Assembly: GCF_000020325.1 (NCBI RefSeq)
Contig: NC_010730.1
Coordinates: 1,509,501 to 1,573,500 of the forward strand
DNA length: 64,000 bases
Origin: Sulfurihydrogenibium sp. YO3AOP1
Lineage (GTDB): Bacteria > Aquificota > Aquificia > Aquificales > Hydrogenothermaceae
Direction: 5' to 3'
The notes below the pieces were generated by a model that saw only the letters and a list, made by a program, of their open reading frames with translations, ran no database searches and had not been told where the DNA came from. Shown in pieces: positions 36,465 through 45,207 of the stretch. Both the position numbers and the translations under genes were made by a program. Within the stretch, counting starts at the first letter, position 1, and each line of letters opens with the position of its first letter.

Positions 36465-36684
36465 AAAATTAACTTTAAAGAATTATCTTATAGCATTTTT
36501 TGTTTTTATTTTAACGGCTGTTGTTTTTATTATTTCAATAGTTGCGATCCCATATTTGTTATTTCTAATACTAAAAATATTTTTTCTTAGCTTAGAATTT
36601 ACAGTTTTATTTGTTGTTTTCTTTTGGATTGTAGCCATTGGTATAGTTACAATTTTAAGGCTTTTGGAATATAGTGAGAGATAG
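36445..36684 (+). CDS. 79-aa two-helix membrane protein
   Basis: Short protein with about two long hydrophobic helices (about 15-45 and 48-70) and a charged N-terminus. It overlaps mqnE by 20 bases in another frame and has no clear ribosome site of its own, suggesting translational coupling. No family recognised. Confidence 0.55.
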   Translation: MSEFTTKKLTLKNYLIAFFVFILTAVVFIISIVAIPYLLFLILKIFFLSLEFTVLFVVFFWIVAIGIVTILRLLEYSER

Positions 36685-36694
36685 AAAGTTAGAT

Positions 36695-36838
36695 AAGGCT
36701 GCTTACAAAAATCAACATTGTCATTCTACAGCCGGCGAAGAATCTCTTTTTTCCCCCGTTTTTTAAAAAGAGATCCTTCGGACCTACGTCCTCAGGATGA
36801 CAAAAAAGGTAAACTTGCAAAAATTTTAGAACACCTTC
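36695..36838. repeat. Family 2 element
   Basis: Left end GGCTGCTTACAAAAATCAAC, right end AAATTTTAGAACACCTTC. Core halves GTCATTCTACAGCCGGCGAAG (cut to TACAGCCGGCGAAG in its hairpin) and CGGACCTACGTCCTCAGG. Lies between the convergent 79-aa gene and slyD. Confidence 0.75.
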
Positions 36839-36882
36839 GAGCTGAGATTTTAAATACTTCTCACTTCCTCACTTATTCACAT

Positions 36883-37365
36883 TTAGTGATGATGACCACC
36901 TGCTCCGTGAGCGTGTCCGTGTAAAATTTCATCCGGTGTTGCTTCTCTTACATTAACAACTTCTACTTCAAATACAAGGTCTACACCAGCTAATGGATGG
37001 TTTAAATCTACAGTAACAGTGTTATCATCAAAATCTACAACTACCATATTGATGATTTGACCTTCTGGTGTTTGAGCTTGGAGTGGCAAACCTCTCTCAA
37101 GTTGAATACCTTGGAAGTATTCTCTTGGAACTTTTTGGATTAAGTTAGGGTCTGATGGACCATAAGCTTCTTCTGCTAAAACTTCAATCGTTCTTTTTTC
37201 TCCCTCTTTCATGCCATACATTCTGCTTTCAAGACCTGGGATTATCTCTCCTACACCAGTTAAAAACGTTAGTGGTTGTCCTGCGCTTGCATCAATCACT
37301 TCTCCGGTTTCTTTGTCTTTGAGTGTGTACTCAAAAGAAACTACCTTTCTGTCTCCTACTTCCAT
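36883..37365 (-). CDS. slyD: FKBP-type peptidyl-prolyl isomerase SlyD-like
   Basis: 160 aa. The FKBP fold is interrupted by an insert-in-flap domain (about residues 70-125), as in SlyD. The C-terminus HGHAHGAGGHHH is a metal-binding tail, usual for SlyD and linked to nickel delivery for hydrogenase. It acts as a folding helper in the cytoplasm. A hairpin lies between it and the upstream hisZ-like gene. Confidence 0.92.
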   Translation of the reverse strand: MEVGDRKVVSFEYTLKDKETGEVIDASAGQPLTFLTGVGEIIPGLESRMYGMKEGEKRTIEVLAEEAYGPSDPNLIQKVPREYFQGIQLERGLPLQAQTPEGQIINMVVVDFDDNTVTVDLNHPLAGVDLVFEVEVVNVREATPDEILHGHAHGAGGHHH

Positions 37366-37390
37366 ACTGAAACTCCTTAAAAAAATATTT

Positions 37391-37406
37391 AGTACCTTTT
37401 GGTACT
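37391..37406 (-). terminator. Hairpin with T-run between hisZ and slyD
   Basis: On the minus strand AGTACC-AAAA-GGTACT folds into a 6-bp stem and is followed by AAATATTTTTTT. This fits a weak rho-independent terminator or attenuator after hisZ. The stem is short, so termination would be partial. Confidence 0.4.
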
Positions 37407-37452
37407 ATATGGCAATTCTTAAATACAGACGAACTTTATTATTTCCCCGTCT

Positions 37453-38700
37453 TTACTTAAGAATCTCCTCTAAGCTTGCTTCTTCTTTTTTATTTTTGTC
37501 CTTTAAAATATATACCTTTTTTTCTGAATTTTCAACTGTAATTAAAATTACGTTTTTGTATCCATTTCTAAAGGCGAAATCTATTGATAAATCAATATCT
37601 CTTTTTATTATATCCCTTGCTACCGTATATCCTTTTGTTCTTAAGTTTTTAGCTATATTATACGCAAGTTTTTTATCTTCCGTTGTGTCAATTATGTAAA
37701 AGTCTTTTTCATTTTTTATTTCCGTTGTCTTTGTGATATAGTCATAAATAGCTAACAAATCAAAAGCAAAACCTGTGGCTGGATGACTGCCGTTATAGTT
37801 GCTTAAAAGATTATCATATCTTCCACCGTATCCAATTATCTTTGGAAAGTCTTTAATAAAGATTTCAAAAACGATTCCGGTATAGTAGCTAAACTCTCTT
37901 GGCTCACAAAGGTCAAAAACTATGTACTCATCAAGCTGGTATTCCTTAAGTATTTCATAAATTACTATCAATTCTTTTAAAGCATTTGAAATATCTTCTA
38001 TGTCTTCATATTCCTCTGCTAACTCTTTGAGTTTATCAGCTTTTATGTTTAATTTTGGTAGGTTTAAGATAAAACCTTTTATCTTGTTATTTACATCAAA
38101 ATCTTTTAAAAATGCTTGTATATTATAGATTTCTCGATTTTTTAGACATAAAAACAACTCTTTTGTTTGGTTTTGCGAAAGGTTTAGGATTTTCGTGATC
38201 GCTTTAAATATCTTTACGTTGTTTACATCAATCTGAAAATTTTCTATGGAAAGTTTTTTTAAAGATGAGATAGCAATGGCTATTATTTCTGCGTCCGCTT
38301 CTATCTTATCAACGCCTATTAGCTCTACACCTATCTGTTTTTTTTCATAAAGATTGTCACCTTTTGGAACTACGTACCGAAAAACATCCCCAGTGTAGTA
38401 AAGTCTGATTGGAAATTCTTTTTCTTGCAAGGAAGCTATGTATCTTGCAATCTGAACTGTAAAGTCCGGTCTCAGAATTAAGGTTTCACCTTCGTATCTA
38501 TCTACTAATCTAAAAGTATTTTTGAGTATTTCTTCATTTAAAACGTTTTTATGTGCATCATAGTATTCAAGAAGCGGAAGTATTACTTTTTCATACCCCC
38601 AAAGCTTAAAATTATCTTCTATATTTTTTTCAATCCAGCTTAAGATGAAACTTTCTTTTGGATTAAAAGTCCTTACGCCTTTTGGTAAGTCTATTTTCAA
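37453..38700 (-). CDS. hisZ: ATP phosphoribosyltransferase regulatory subunit HisZ
   Basis: 415-aa histidyl-tRNA-synthetase-like protein. Class II motif remnants are present (the PLLEYYD block, LRPDFTVQIAR, VFRYVV and GYGGRYDNLL), but the HisS-specific histidine A-box is changed and the anticodon-binding domain is atypical. HisZ activates the short form of HisG in histidine synthesis. A true HisS cannot be fully excluded. Third gene of an operon with an aminotransferase and a phosphatase. Confidence 0.85.
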   Translation of the reverse strand: MKIDLPKGVRTFNPKESFILSWIEKNIEDNFKLWGYEKVILPLLEYYDAHKNVLNEEILKNTFRLVDRYEGETLILRPDFTVQIARYIASLQEKEFPIRLYYTGDVFRYVVPKGDNLYEKKQIGVELIGVDKIEADAEIIAIAISSLKKLSIENFQIDVNNVKIFKAITKILNLSQNQTKELFLCLKNREIYNIQAFLKDFDVNNKIKGFILNLPKLNIKADKLKELAEEYEDIEDISNALKELIVIYEILKEYQLDEYIVFDLCEPREFSYYTGIVFEIFIKDFPKIIGYGGRYDNLLSNYNGSHPATGFAFDLLAIYDYITKTTEIKNEKDFYIIDTTEDKKLAYNIAKNLRTKGYTVARDIIKRDIDLSIDFAFRNGYKNVILITVENSEKKVYILKDKNKKEEASLEEILK

Positions 38701-38718
38701 ATCTTAAATCCTCTCTTT

Positions 38719-39354
38719 TTAAAGTGCATCTAATGCTGGAACGAAGTAATCTCCAAGATAATAAGTATTATTAAGCTTGTAGAGTATAGGTCTTACTGTG
38801 TCGTAATCTAAAATTGAGTAGGAAGCATTATCGCATCCAAAAATCCAAAACTTATCCATATCTAAATTTAATCCGGCCGTAAGACTTGCTCTAATTGGTA
38901 CAGTGTGAGATACGACTACAATCGTCTGATTTTCATGTTTTTCTAATGCATATTTTAAGAATTTTTTTACTCTGTTAAATACATCCTCTAAAGATTCACC
39001 ATTTGGAAATTTGACTAAATGTGGCTCAAAAAGCCATTGTCTAAACATTTCCGGATATTTTTCTTTTACTTCTTCAACCAACAATCCAGACCAATCTCCA
39101 TGGTCTATTTCTATTATATCTTCATTTTTGACGATTGGCAGGTTTAACTCTTTGCTTATATACTCAGCTGTTTGGTAAGTTCTTTTTAATGGACTTGAGT
39201 ATAAAACTGTTGGATTGTATTTTTTTAAAGCATTTGCTATCAATTTTGCTTGGTTATGTCCTCTTTCGCTAAGCTCTGGGTCTAATCTTCCTTGATATCT
39301 TCCTATTGGATTCCATAAACTTTCTGCATGTCTAACAAAAATAATTCTTACCAC
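38719..39354 (-). CDS. Histidine-phosphatase superfamily protein, probable phosphoserine phosphatase
   Basis: 211 aa with the catalytic FVRHAESLWN motif and the late VVSHTVPIRA block. The dPGM-like superfamily includes phosphoglycerate mutases and, in Hydrogenobacter thermophilus, metal-independent phosphoserine phosphatases of the same length. The gene directly follows a class V aminotransferase in the same operon, which supports a serine-synthesis role; the alternative is a phosphoglycerate mutase or a general phosphatase. Confidence 0.82.
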   Translation of the reverse strand: MVRIIFVRHAESLWNPIGRYQGRLDPELSERGHNQAKLIANALKKYNPTVLYSSPLKRTYQTAEYISKELNLPIVKNEDIIEIDHGDWSGLLVEEVKEKYPEMFRQWLFEPHLVKFPNGESLEDVFNRVKKFLKYALEKHENQTIVVVSHTVPIRASLTAGLNLDMDKFWIFGCDNASYSILDYDTVRPILYKLNNTYYLGDYFVPALDAL

Positions 39355-39369
39355 TTTGTTAGCTCCTTG

Positions 39370-40509
39370 TTATATGTTATTTAAATAAACTTCCTGTGCT
39401 TTTCTAACACCTTTTCCAAGCTCTACTTTGTAGCCCATTTTATTTAGTGTAATTTCAACAGCTGCGATAACTTCTATTATGTCAAGATAATCAAAGTATC
39501 CCATATGTGCCACTCTAAAAATCTTTCCTTTTAGATGGTCTTGTCCACCTGCAACTCTGATTCCTATTTTTAAAAGCTCTTTTCTAAATACATCAGCATC
39601 TAAACCTTCCGGTGTAAATACAGCAGTTGCAGAGTTTGAAGGGCTTTCTGAAAGAAGCTTTAATCCAATCTCTTGTAATCCTTGTCTTGTCATCTCTGCA
39701 AGTATGTGATGTCTTTTCTCTAAATTATCTAAACCTTCATTTAAGATTAAATCTAAGCTTTCATTTAAAGCAATGATAAGATTTATAGCAGGCGTGTAAG
39801 CTGTTTGTCCTTTTGCTTGTTTTTTGCTTTCTGCTTTTACAGAGAAGTAATATTTTGGTAATTTGCTACTTTCAAGTCTTTTTTCTGCTTTTTCACTGTA
39901 GTATAAAACAGATAAACCCGGTGGAAGCATTAGTGCTTTTTGACTACCTGTTATAAGAATATCAACCCCTATCTCTTCAGGATATACTTTATAAACACCT
40001 ACAGAAGTAATTCCGTCAACTACCAATAAACAGTCTTCTAATGAATTGCTAACCTGTGCTAAAAATTTTAGGTCATGGACTGTTGCTGTTGATGTTTCTG
40101 AATGCTGAACCAAAATTCCTTTTATGTCTGGATTTTTTTCTACTATTTTTTTTAGCTCTTCTTTATCGTAAGTTTTACCCCATTGGATTTGATAGTCTAT
40201 AACATTTAAACCAAATGTATTTCCTAAGTCTCTCCATCGTTCCCCAAACTTTCCAGCATTTATAACTAAAACTTTATCTCCTTCATTGAAAAAGTTAACG
40301 ATAGATGCCTCCATTGCTCCAGTTCCAGAAGAGGCAAACATTAAAACATCTCTTTGTGTATTAAAAAGTTTTTGAAGTTTTTCTCTTGTTTGTAAAAATA
40401 TATTTGTAAACTCTGGTGTTCTATGGTGGATTATTTGCTGTCCTAATGCTTTGATAACTTGCGGTGGAAGTGGCACAGGTCCGGGTGTAAAAAGTCTTTC
40501 TTTAATCAA
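39370..40509 (-). CDS. Class V aminotransferase (serine/alanine-glyoxylate type)
   Basis: 379-aa PLP enzyme. The N-terminal FTPGPVPLPP and HHRTPEF blocks define the serine-glyoxylate/alanine-glyoxylate aminotransferase branch. The PLP lysine is in TGSQKALMLPPGLS. Members of this branch in autotrophic Aquificota may act as phosphoserine aminotransferase; the adjacent phosphatase gene agrees with that. First gene of the operon reaching slyD. Confidence 0.85.
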   Translation of the reverse strand: MIKERLFTPGPVPLPPQVIKALGQQIIHHRTPEFTNIFLQTREKLQKLFNTQRDVLMFASSGTGAMEASIVNFFNEGDKVLVINAGKFGERWRDLGNTFGLNVIDYQIQWGKTYDKEELKKIVEKNPDIKGILVQHSETSTATVHDLKFLAQVSNSLEDCLLVVDGITSVGVYKVYPEEIGVDILITGSQKALMLPPGLSVLYYSEKAEKRLESSKLPKYYFSVKAESKKQAKGQTAYTPAINLIIALNESLDLILNEGLDNLEKRHHILAEMTRQGLQEIGLKLLSESPSNSATAVFTPEGLDADVFRKELLKIGIRVAGGQDHLKGKIFRVAHMGYFDYLDIIEVIAAVEITLNKMGYKVELGKGVRKAQEVYLNNI

Positions 40510-40585
40510 TCAATTCCTCCAAGAAAGTTTTAATAATATTTTAACACATACCCATGTAGTTTATATCAGGACTTAAATTTTAGAG

Positions 40586-40633
40586 TGTATAAGCTAAAAG
40601 AAGTATGGGATAATATAATATAAGAATTTAAAA
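40586..40633 (+). mobile_element. Relic of an insertion sequence left end
   Basis: TGTATAAGCTAAAAGAAGTA and the following bases up to AGAATTTAAAA match the left end of the insertion sequence at 51010 with only two or three differences over about 48 bases. No transposase remains here. A family 1 repeat element begins where the match stops. Confidence 0.75.
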
Positions 40634-40817
40634 ATATACCTTGAGTGAGAAATTGGGTAGAAGTAAGAGATTCTTCGCTTCGCTCAGAATGACATCTGAG
40701 GCTACCTTTCCTTTATGCTTATCATTCAACCTTTCGCTGTCATCCTGAGGACGTAAGTCCGAAGGATCTCCTTTTTAAATTTTATAAAAACCACTAATTT
40801 TTCACCCCAAGGTATAT
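40634..40817. repeat. Family 1 element with long inverted repeats
   Basis: Left end ATATACCTTGAGTGAGAAAT and right end ATTTTTCACCCCAAGGTATA are inverted repeats over about 22 bases. Interior as in the 22389 copy, with CTTATCATTCAACCTTTCGC linking the two hairpins. The gap 40510-40865 holds this, the relic above and a short AT-rich leader to the TtuB-like gene. Confidence 0.8.
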
Positions 40818-40865
40818 TAAGTTATAATAAATTATTTTAAAAATCATGAGTAGGAGCTTTAAAAC

Positions 40866-41075
40866 TTGAAAATAACAGTTGAGTATAGAAACAACAAAAT
40901 AGAGCTTGAGTTTGAAAGCAGTAAAGTAAAAGCAAAAGATATTCTAAAAAAGTTAAATCTATCAAGAGATTATGCATTTGTAGTCAAAAACGATGAAATA
41001 GTTGATTTAGATGAGTATATAACACCGTCGGACAAAGTTAAAGTTATTAACGCAATTTCTGGAGGAAAGTTTTGA
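40866..41075 (+). CDS. Ubiquitin-like sulfur carrier, TtuB/ThiS-like
   Basis: 69-aa beta-grasp protein. The C-terminus is SGGKF: the diglycine needed for thiocarboxylate formation is present but followed by two extra residues, so maturation would be needed. The adjacent tRNA thiolation enzyme TtuA points to TtuB, the sulfur donor for 2-thiouridine at tRNA position 54; ThiS or MoaD are alternatives. The start is TTG with AGGAG upstream. Codons of the two glycines (GGAGGA) double as the ribosome site of ttuA. Confidence 0.8.
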   Translation: MKITVEYRNNKIELEFESSKVKAKDILKKLNLSRDYAFVVKNDEIVDLDEYITPSDKVKVINAISGGKF

Positions 41076-41986
41076 GAAAATGTTATAAATGTGATAAAAA
41101 AGCACAGGTTTATCTTCCACAGCATAGATTAGCATTCTGTAAAGACCACTATTCAGAATGGTTTGACAACAGAGTTGAGAAAACAATCAAAGAATTTAAA
41201 ATGTTTGATAAAAACAGTAAAATCTTAGTAGCTGTATCAGGTGGTAAAGATAGTTTGTCTTTATGGAATGCTCTTGCAAAGCTTGGATACAACGTAGATG
41301 GTTTTTATATAAATCTTGGAATAGGAGATTATTCTCAAAAGTCTAAGGAATTGGCTTTAAAATTCGCAGAAAAGATAGGAAAAACTCTTCATATTGTTGA
41401 GCTTAAAGATGAGATAGCAACCATTCCGGAGATGAAAACATACGACAACAGACCAGCCTGCTCCATCTGTGGAACGATCAAAAGATACTTTATGAACAAA
41501 AAAGCCAAAGAGCTTGGATATGACATAATAGCAACAGGACACAACTTAGATGATGAAGCAGCAGTTTTGTTTTCTAACACTTTAAATTGGAGCGTTGAAT
41601 ACCTAAAAAGACAGTATCCTGTATTAAAAGAAGAAAACGGATTTATAAGAAAAGTAAAGCCTTTATGTAAAATATCAGAGAAAGAAAGTGCCATGTATGC
41701 TATTTTATCAGGCATTGAGTATATAGAAGAAGAATGTCCATACTCAGTAGGAGCAACTTCTATTGACTATAAGTTATTTTTATCACAGCTTGAAGAAAAA
41801 AGTCCAGGCACAAAATTAAGATTTTATTCAGAATTTTTAAGAAAAATGTATCCAATCCTTCAAAGTTATGAAGAAAAAGTAGAGCTTGGAAGGTGTGAAA
41901 TCTGCGGAGAGCCGTCTATGAATAGAATTTGTTCATATTGCAGTTTAAAGATGAAACTACAGGCAAAAAAGGAGAAAACTGTATGA
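41072..41986 (+). CDS. ttuA: tRNA 2-thiolation enzyme TtuA-like
   Basis: 304-aa N-type PP-loop ATPase. The PP-loop is VAVSGGKDSLSL. Two zinc fingers frame the protein (CYKC with FCKDH at the N-terminus; CEIC and CSYC at the C-terminus). Catalytic/iron-sulfur cysteines are in PACSICGT and EECPYS. The GHNLDDEA block is typical. Start is TTG at 41072, overlapping the stop of the sulfur carrier gene by three bases. Thiolates T54 of tRNA, a heat-stability modification in thermophiles. Confidence 0.9.
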   Translation: MRKCYKCDKKAQVYLPQHRLAFCKDHYSEWFDNRVEKTIKEFKMFDKNSKILVAVSGGKDSLSLWNALAKLGYNVDGFYINLGIGDYSQKSKELALKFAEKIGKTLHIVELKDEIATIPEMKTYDNRPACSICGTIKRYFMNKKAKELGYDIIATGHNLDDEAAVLFSNTLNWSVEYLKRQYPVLKEENGFIRKVKPLCKISEKESAMYAILSGIEYIEEECPYSVGATSIDYKLFLSQLEEKSPGTKLRFYSEFLRKMYPILQSYEEKVELGRCEICGEPSMNRICSYCSLKMKLQAKKEKTV

Positions 41987-42645
41987 AACTATTGGCACCA
42001 TCTATTTTATCTGCTGATTTTTCTATCCTTGGACAGCAAATAAAAGAAGTAGAAGAAGCAGGAGCTGATATAATTCATTTAGATATAATGGATGGTCGCT
42101 ACGTTCCAAACATAACATTTGGACCACCGGTGGTTGAATCTATCAGGAAAATAACAGACCTACCATTTGATGCACATCTCATGATAGTTGAGCCGGAAAA
42201 ATACATACCAGATTTTATAAAAGCGGGAGTAAATATGATCTCTTTTCACATGGATGCAACCATACATGCCCATAGAGTTGTTGATATGATTAAATCTAAC
42301 GATGTAAAAGCCGGAGTAGTTTTAAATCCAGCAACACCTGTAAACACTTTAGAAGAAATTATTTATTACATAGATTATGTTCTTATTATGTCAGTTAATC
42401 CAGGTTTTGGTGGTCAAAAGTTTATTCCACAAACAGCAGAAAAGGTTAAAAAATTAAAACTACTGATGGAAGAGACAAACAGAACAGATATATTAATCGA
42501 AATAGACGGCGGAGTTAATCAAGATAATATAAACTATTTATCTATGCTTGGAGTAAATATTTTTGTAGCCGGAAATGCTGTATTTAAAGGAAATATTAAA
42601 GAGAATGTTGTTAATTTAAAAAGAAAAATGGAAATATGCGTTTAA
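41983..42645 (+). CDS. rpe: Ribulose-phosphate 3-epimerase
   Basis: 220-aa TIM barrel. N-terminal LAPSILSADF, metal ligands in HLDIMDGRYVPNITFGP and HMDA, and MSVNPGFGGQKFIP, IEIDGGV and AGNAVFKG are all family blocks. The ATG at 41983 overlaps the ttuA stop (ATGA) and has AAAGGAG upstream; a longer frame starting within ttuA is unlikely. Confidence 0.96.
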   Translation: MKLLAPSILSADFSILGQQIKEVEEAGADIIHLDIMDGRYVPNITFGPPVVESIRKITDLPFDAHLMIVEPEKYIPDFIKAGVNMISFHMDATIHAHRVVDMIKSNDVKAGVVLNPATPVNTLEEIIYYIDYVLIMSVNPGFGGQKFIPQTAEKVKKLKLLMEETNRTDILIEIDGGVNQDNINYLSMLGVNIFVAGNAVFKGNIKENVVNLKRKMEICV

Positions 42646-42656
42646 AGGAGTTAAAA

Positions 42657-43190
42657 ATGGATTATAAAATCAGAACATGGCCAGATCCAATTTTAAAAGA
42701 GCCAACAAAAGAAGTAGATTTTTTTGATGAAAGATTACAAGAGTATATAAATAAAATGTGGGAATTTATGTATAAAGAAGAAGGCGTTGGACTTGCTGCA
42801 AATCAAATTGGCATTCCATATCAAATTTTAGTTATCGATACATCTTTAAGAGAAAAAAGAAGCGAAGAAGAAGCAGAACCACCGGTAAAGATGGTTTTGA
42901 TAAATCCAAAAATTGTCGAAAAAGAAGGAGAAGTCCAATCAACAGAAGGGTGTTTAAGCTTTCCAGGTGTTCAAATTACAATCCCAAGAGCGAAAAGGGT
43001 TAAAGTAGTTGGCAAAAATGAAAAAGGTGAAGATGTAGAAATAGAAAGCTCGGAGTTTTTAGCCATCGTACTTCAGCATGAGATAGACCATCTAAACGGT
43101 ATCCCATTTATAAATTATCTTTCACCATTAAAAAGAAAGCTTGTGTTAGATAAATACTTAAAATCTTTGAAAGAGCTTGAAAAAGCTTAA
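42657..43190 (+). CDS. def: Peptide deformylase
   Basis: 177-aa metalloenzyme removing the formyl group of nascent proteins. Motif 1 EGVGLAANQIG, motif 2 EGCLSFPG (metal Cys) and motif 3 LQHEIDHLNG (metal His pair and Glu) are intact. The ATG at 42657 has GGAG upstream; the longer frame overlaps rpe and is unlikely. Confidence 0.96.
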   Translation: MDYKIRTWPDPILKEPTKEVDFFDERLQEYINKMWEFMYKEEGVGLAANQIGIPYQILVIDTSLREKRSEEEAEPPVKMVLINPKIVEKEGEVQSTEGCLSFPGVQITIPRAKRVKVVGKNEKGEDVEIESSEFLAIVLQHEIDHLNGIPFINYLSPLKRKLVLDKYLKSLKELEKA

Positions 43191-43199
43191 GGAGAGATT

Positions 43200-43982
43200 A
43201 TGTTTCCAGACTTAATCAGTATTGGTGGTATCACTATACATACATACGGCGTTTTGACAGCTATTGGCCTTATAGTTGGTTTTTATGTTGGACTTTATCA
43301 TGCTAAAAAAGAAGGTATAAATGAGAAAGATTATGAAAATGCTTTTATTTTTATAGTCTTAGGTGGTATTATAGGAGCAAGAATTGCTTATATAATAGAG
43401 CACAGTGAAGATTTTACTTCATTTTTAGATTTTTTCGCAATTTGGAATGGTGGAATTGATTGGTTTGGCGGTTTTTTAGGTGGTTTAGCAGCAGCTATAT
43501 TGTATTTAAAATATAAAAACATATCAATACTAAAGCTTGGTGATGTGGCGGGTGTTTCTATACCAATAGGACACTTTTTTGGAAGGCTTGGATGTACATC
43601 TGCAGGTTGTTGCTATGGAAAACCAGTTCCACCGGATTCACCATTAAGAGATATTGCAATCATTTTTCCAAATGATCCACACTGTTTAGCACCAAAAGGC
43701 ATACCACTTTATCCAACTCAGCCGGCGGAAGCAATAGGAAATCTCTTAATCTTTGCCATTTTATTTTTCACATACAGAAAAAAAACTTTTGACGGACAGA
43801 TTTTATCTTTATATCTTATACTTTATGGATTTTTAAGATTCTTATTAGAATTTTGGCGTGGAGTAACACCACCTTTGCCATACATTGGTTTAACTTGGAA
43901 TCAGATAATCACTTTATCAATGGTGTTATCAGGAATAGCTTTATTTTTTTATATGAAGAAAAGATATGCAAAACCTGTATGA
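43200..43982 (+). CDS. lgt: Prolipoprotein diacylglyceryl transferase
   Basis: 260-aa membrane enzyme with about seven helices, transferring diacylglycerol to the lipobox Cys of prolipoproteins. The signature GRLGC(T)SAGCCYGKP and the later RFLLEFWRG block are present; the usual HGRxGxF block starts here at FFGRLGC. Overlaps folC by 17 bases. Confidence 0.95.
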   Translation: MFPDLISIGGITIHTYGVLTAIGLIVGFYVGLYHAKKEGINEKDYENAFIFIVLGGIIGARIAYIIEHSEDFTSFLDFFAIWNGGIDWFGGFLGGLAAAILYLKYKNISILKLGDVAGVSIPIGHFFGRLGCTSAGCCYGKPVPPDSPLRDIAIIFPNDPHCLAPKGIPLYPTQPAEAIGNLLIFAILFFTYRKKTFDGQILSLYLILYGFLRFLLEFWRGVTPPLPYIGLTWNQIITLSMVLSGIALFFYMKKRYAKPV

Positions 43983-45207
43983 CCTTTTTCAAAAAAAAGC
44001 ATTTAACATCGAGCCAGGATTAGAAAGAATAAGGTCAGCGTTAAAAGAACTTAATAATCCGGAGAAAAATTTTAAATCTATTCTTGTAGCAGGGACTAAC
44101 GGCAAAGGTTCAACATCAGCATACTTGGAGAGTTTACTTAGACACTATGGCTACAAAACAGGACTGTTTACATCTCCGCATCTGATAAGAGAAAACGAAA
44201 GATGGCAGATAGACAGAAAGGAGATTGACGATAAAAAATTACAAAATTACATCAATGAATTAAAACCAATCATAGAAAAATACAATCTTACATATTTTGA
44301 AGCATGCACACTTTTAGCTTTTAAATACTTTTCTGATAAAAAGGTGGATATTGCGGTTGTAGAGGTTGGTCTTGGTGGAAGGTGGGACTCGACAAATGTT
44401 TTAGAGCCGGAGACTTCAGTTATTACAAATGTATCCTTTGACCATATGCACATGCTCGGAAACACACTTTTAGATATAGCCTATGAAAAAACAGGCATTA
44501 CAAGGCAAGATAAACCAGCTGTAATAGGAAGAAACCAACCAGAAATTATCCATTGGCTTAAAGAAAGAAAGATAAAAGAGTATTACATCAAAGATATAGA
44601 TTACTTTGTTAAAGAGATAGATTTTAATAAATACAACTACAAATTTAAAGAGCATATCTTTGAAAATTTAGAAATATCAATGCTTGGAAAAAGACAGATA
44701 GAAAATTCAAGCTTAGCGCTAACAACTTTCCTGCTATTTTTAGACAAGAACAACCAACCGGTTGTTGAAAACATAATAAGAAAAGCACTCTACAATACAA
44801 AATGGAAAGGAAGGATGGAAATTATTAGCAAAAATCCTTTTATCATAATTGACGGAGCACATAACGAAGAGGGGCTTATAAAAACATTTCAAGAAATAAA
44901 GGAAATCTTTCCAAATAAAAAGATTTTCACTATCTTCTCATTCATGAAAGACAAAGACACAGAAAAAATGATAAATATAATCAAGCAAAATAGTGATTTC
45001 TACATAGCTACAGTTATGCCATTTTCTAGAGCAATGACAGCAGAAGATTTTAAAAATCTTGGCATTGAAAATGTAAAAGAAAATCATTTAGAGGCAGTTA
45101 AAGAGCTTAAAAACAGTGTAGATAAAGATACAATAATATTAATCACAGGTTCGTTATACTTAATAGGAGAGATCTTGAAAGATGGATGGAATACTTTTAG
45201 TAAATAA
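43966..45207 (+). CDS. folC: Folylpolyglutamate/dihydrofolate synthase
   Basis: 413-aa Mur-ligase-fold enzyme. The P-loop is VAGTNGKGSTSAYL, followed by GLFTSPHL, the VEVGLGGRWDSTN block and the DGAHNEEGL block of the C-terminal domain. It adds glutamate to dihydropteroate or folate. It overlaps lgt and truB, so it is translationally coupled to both. Confidence 0.94.
   Translation: MQNLYDLFQKKAFNIEPGLERIRSALKELNNPEKNFKSILVAGTNGKGSTSAYLESLLRHYGYKTGLFTSPHLIRENERWQIDRKEIDDKKLQNYINELKPIIEKYNLTYFEACTLLAFKYFSDKKVDIAVVEVGLGGRWDSTNVLEPETSVITNVSFDHMHMLGNTLLDIAYEKTGITRQDKPAVIGRNQPEIIHWLKERKIKEYYIKDIDYFVKEIDFNKYNYKFKEHIFENLEISMLGKRQIENSSLALTTFLLFLDKNNQPVVENIIRKALYNTKWKGRMEIISKNPFIIIDGAHNEEGLIKTFQEIKEIFPNKKIFTIFSFMKDKDTEKMINIIKQNSDFYIATVMPFSRAMTAEDFKNLGIENVKENHLEAVKELKNSVDKDTIILITGSLYLIGEILKDGWNTFSK

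Noticed and set aside
36718-36924. 68-codon open frame on the plus strand
   Set aside because: It covers a family 2 element and runs into the 3' end of slyD on the other strand. No coding character.
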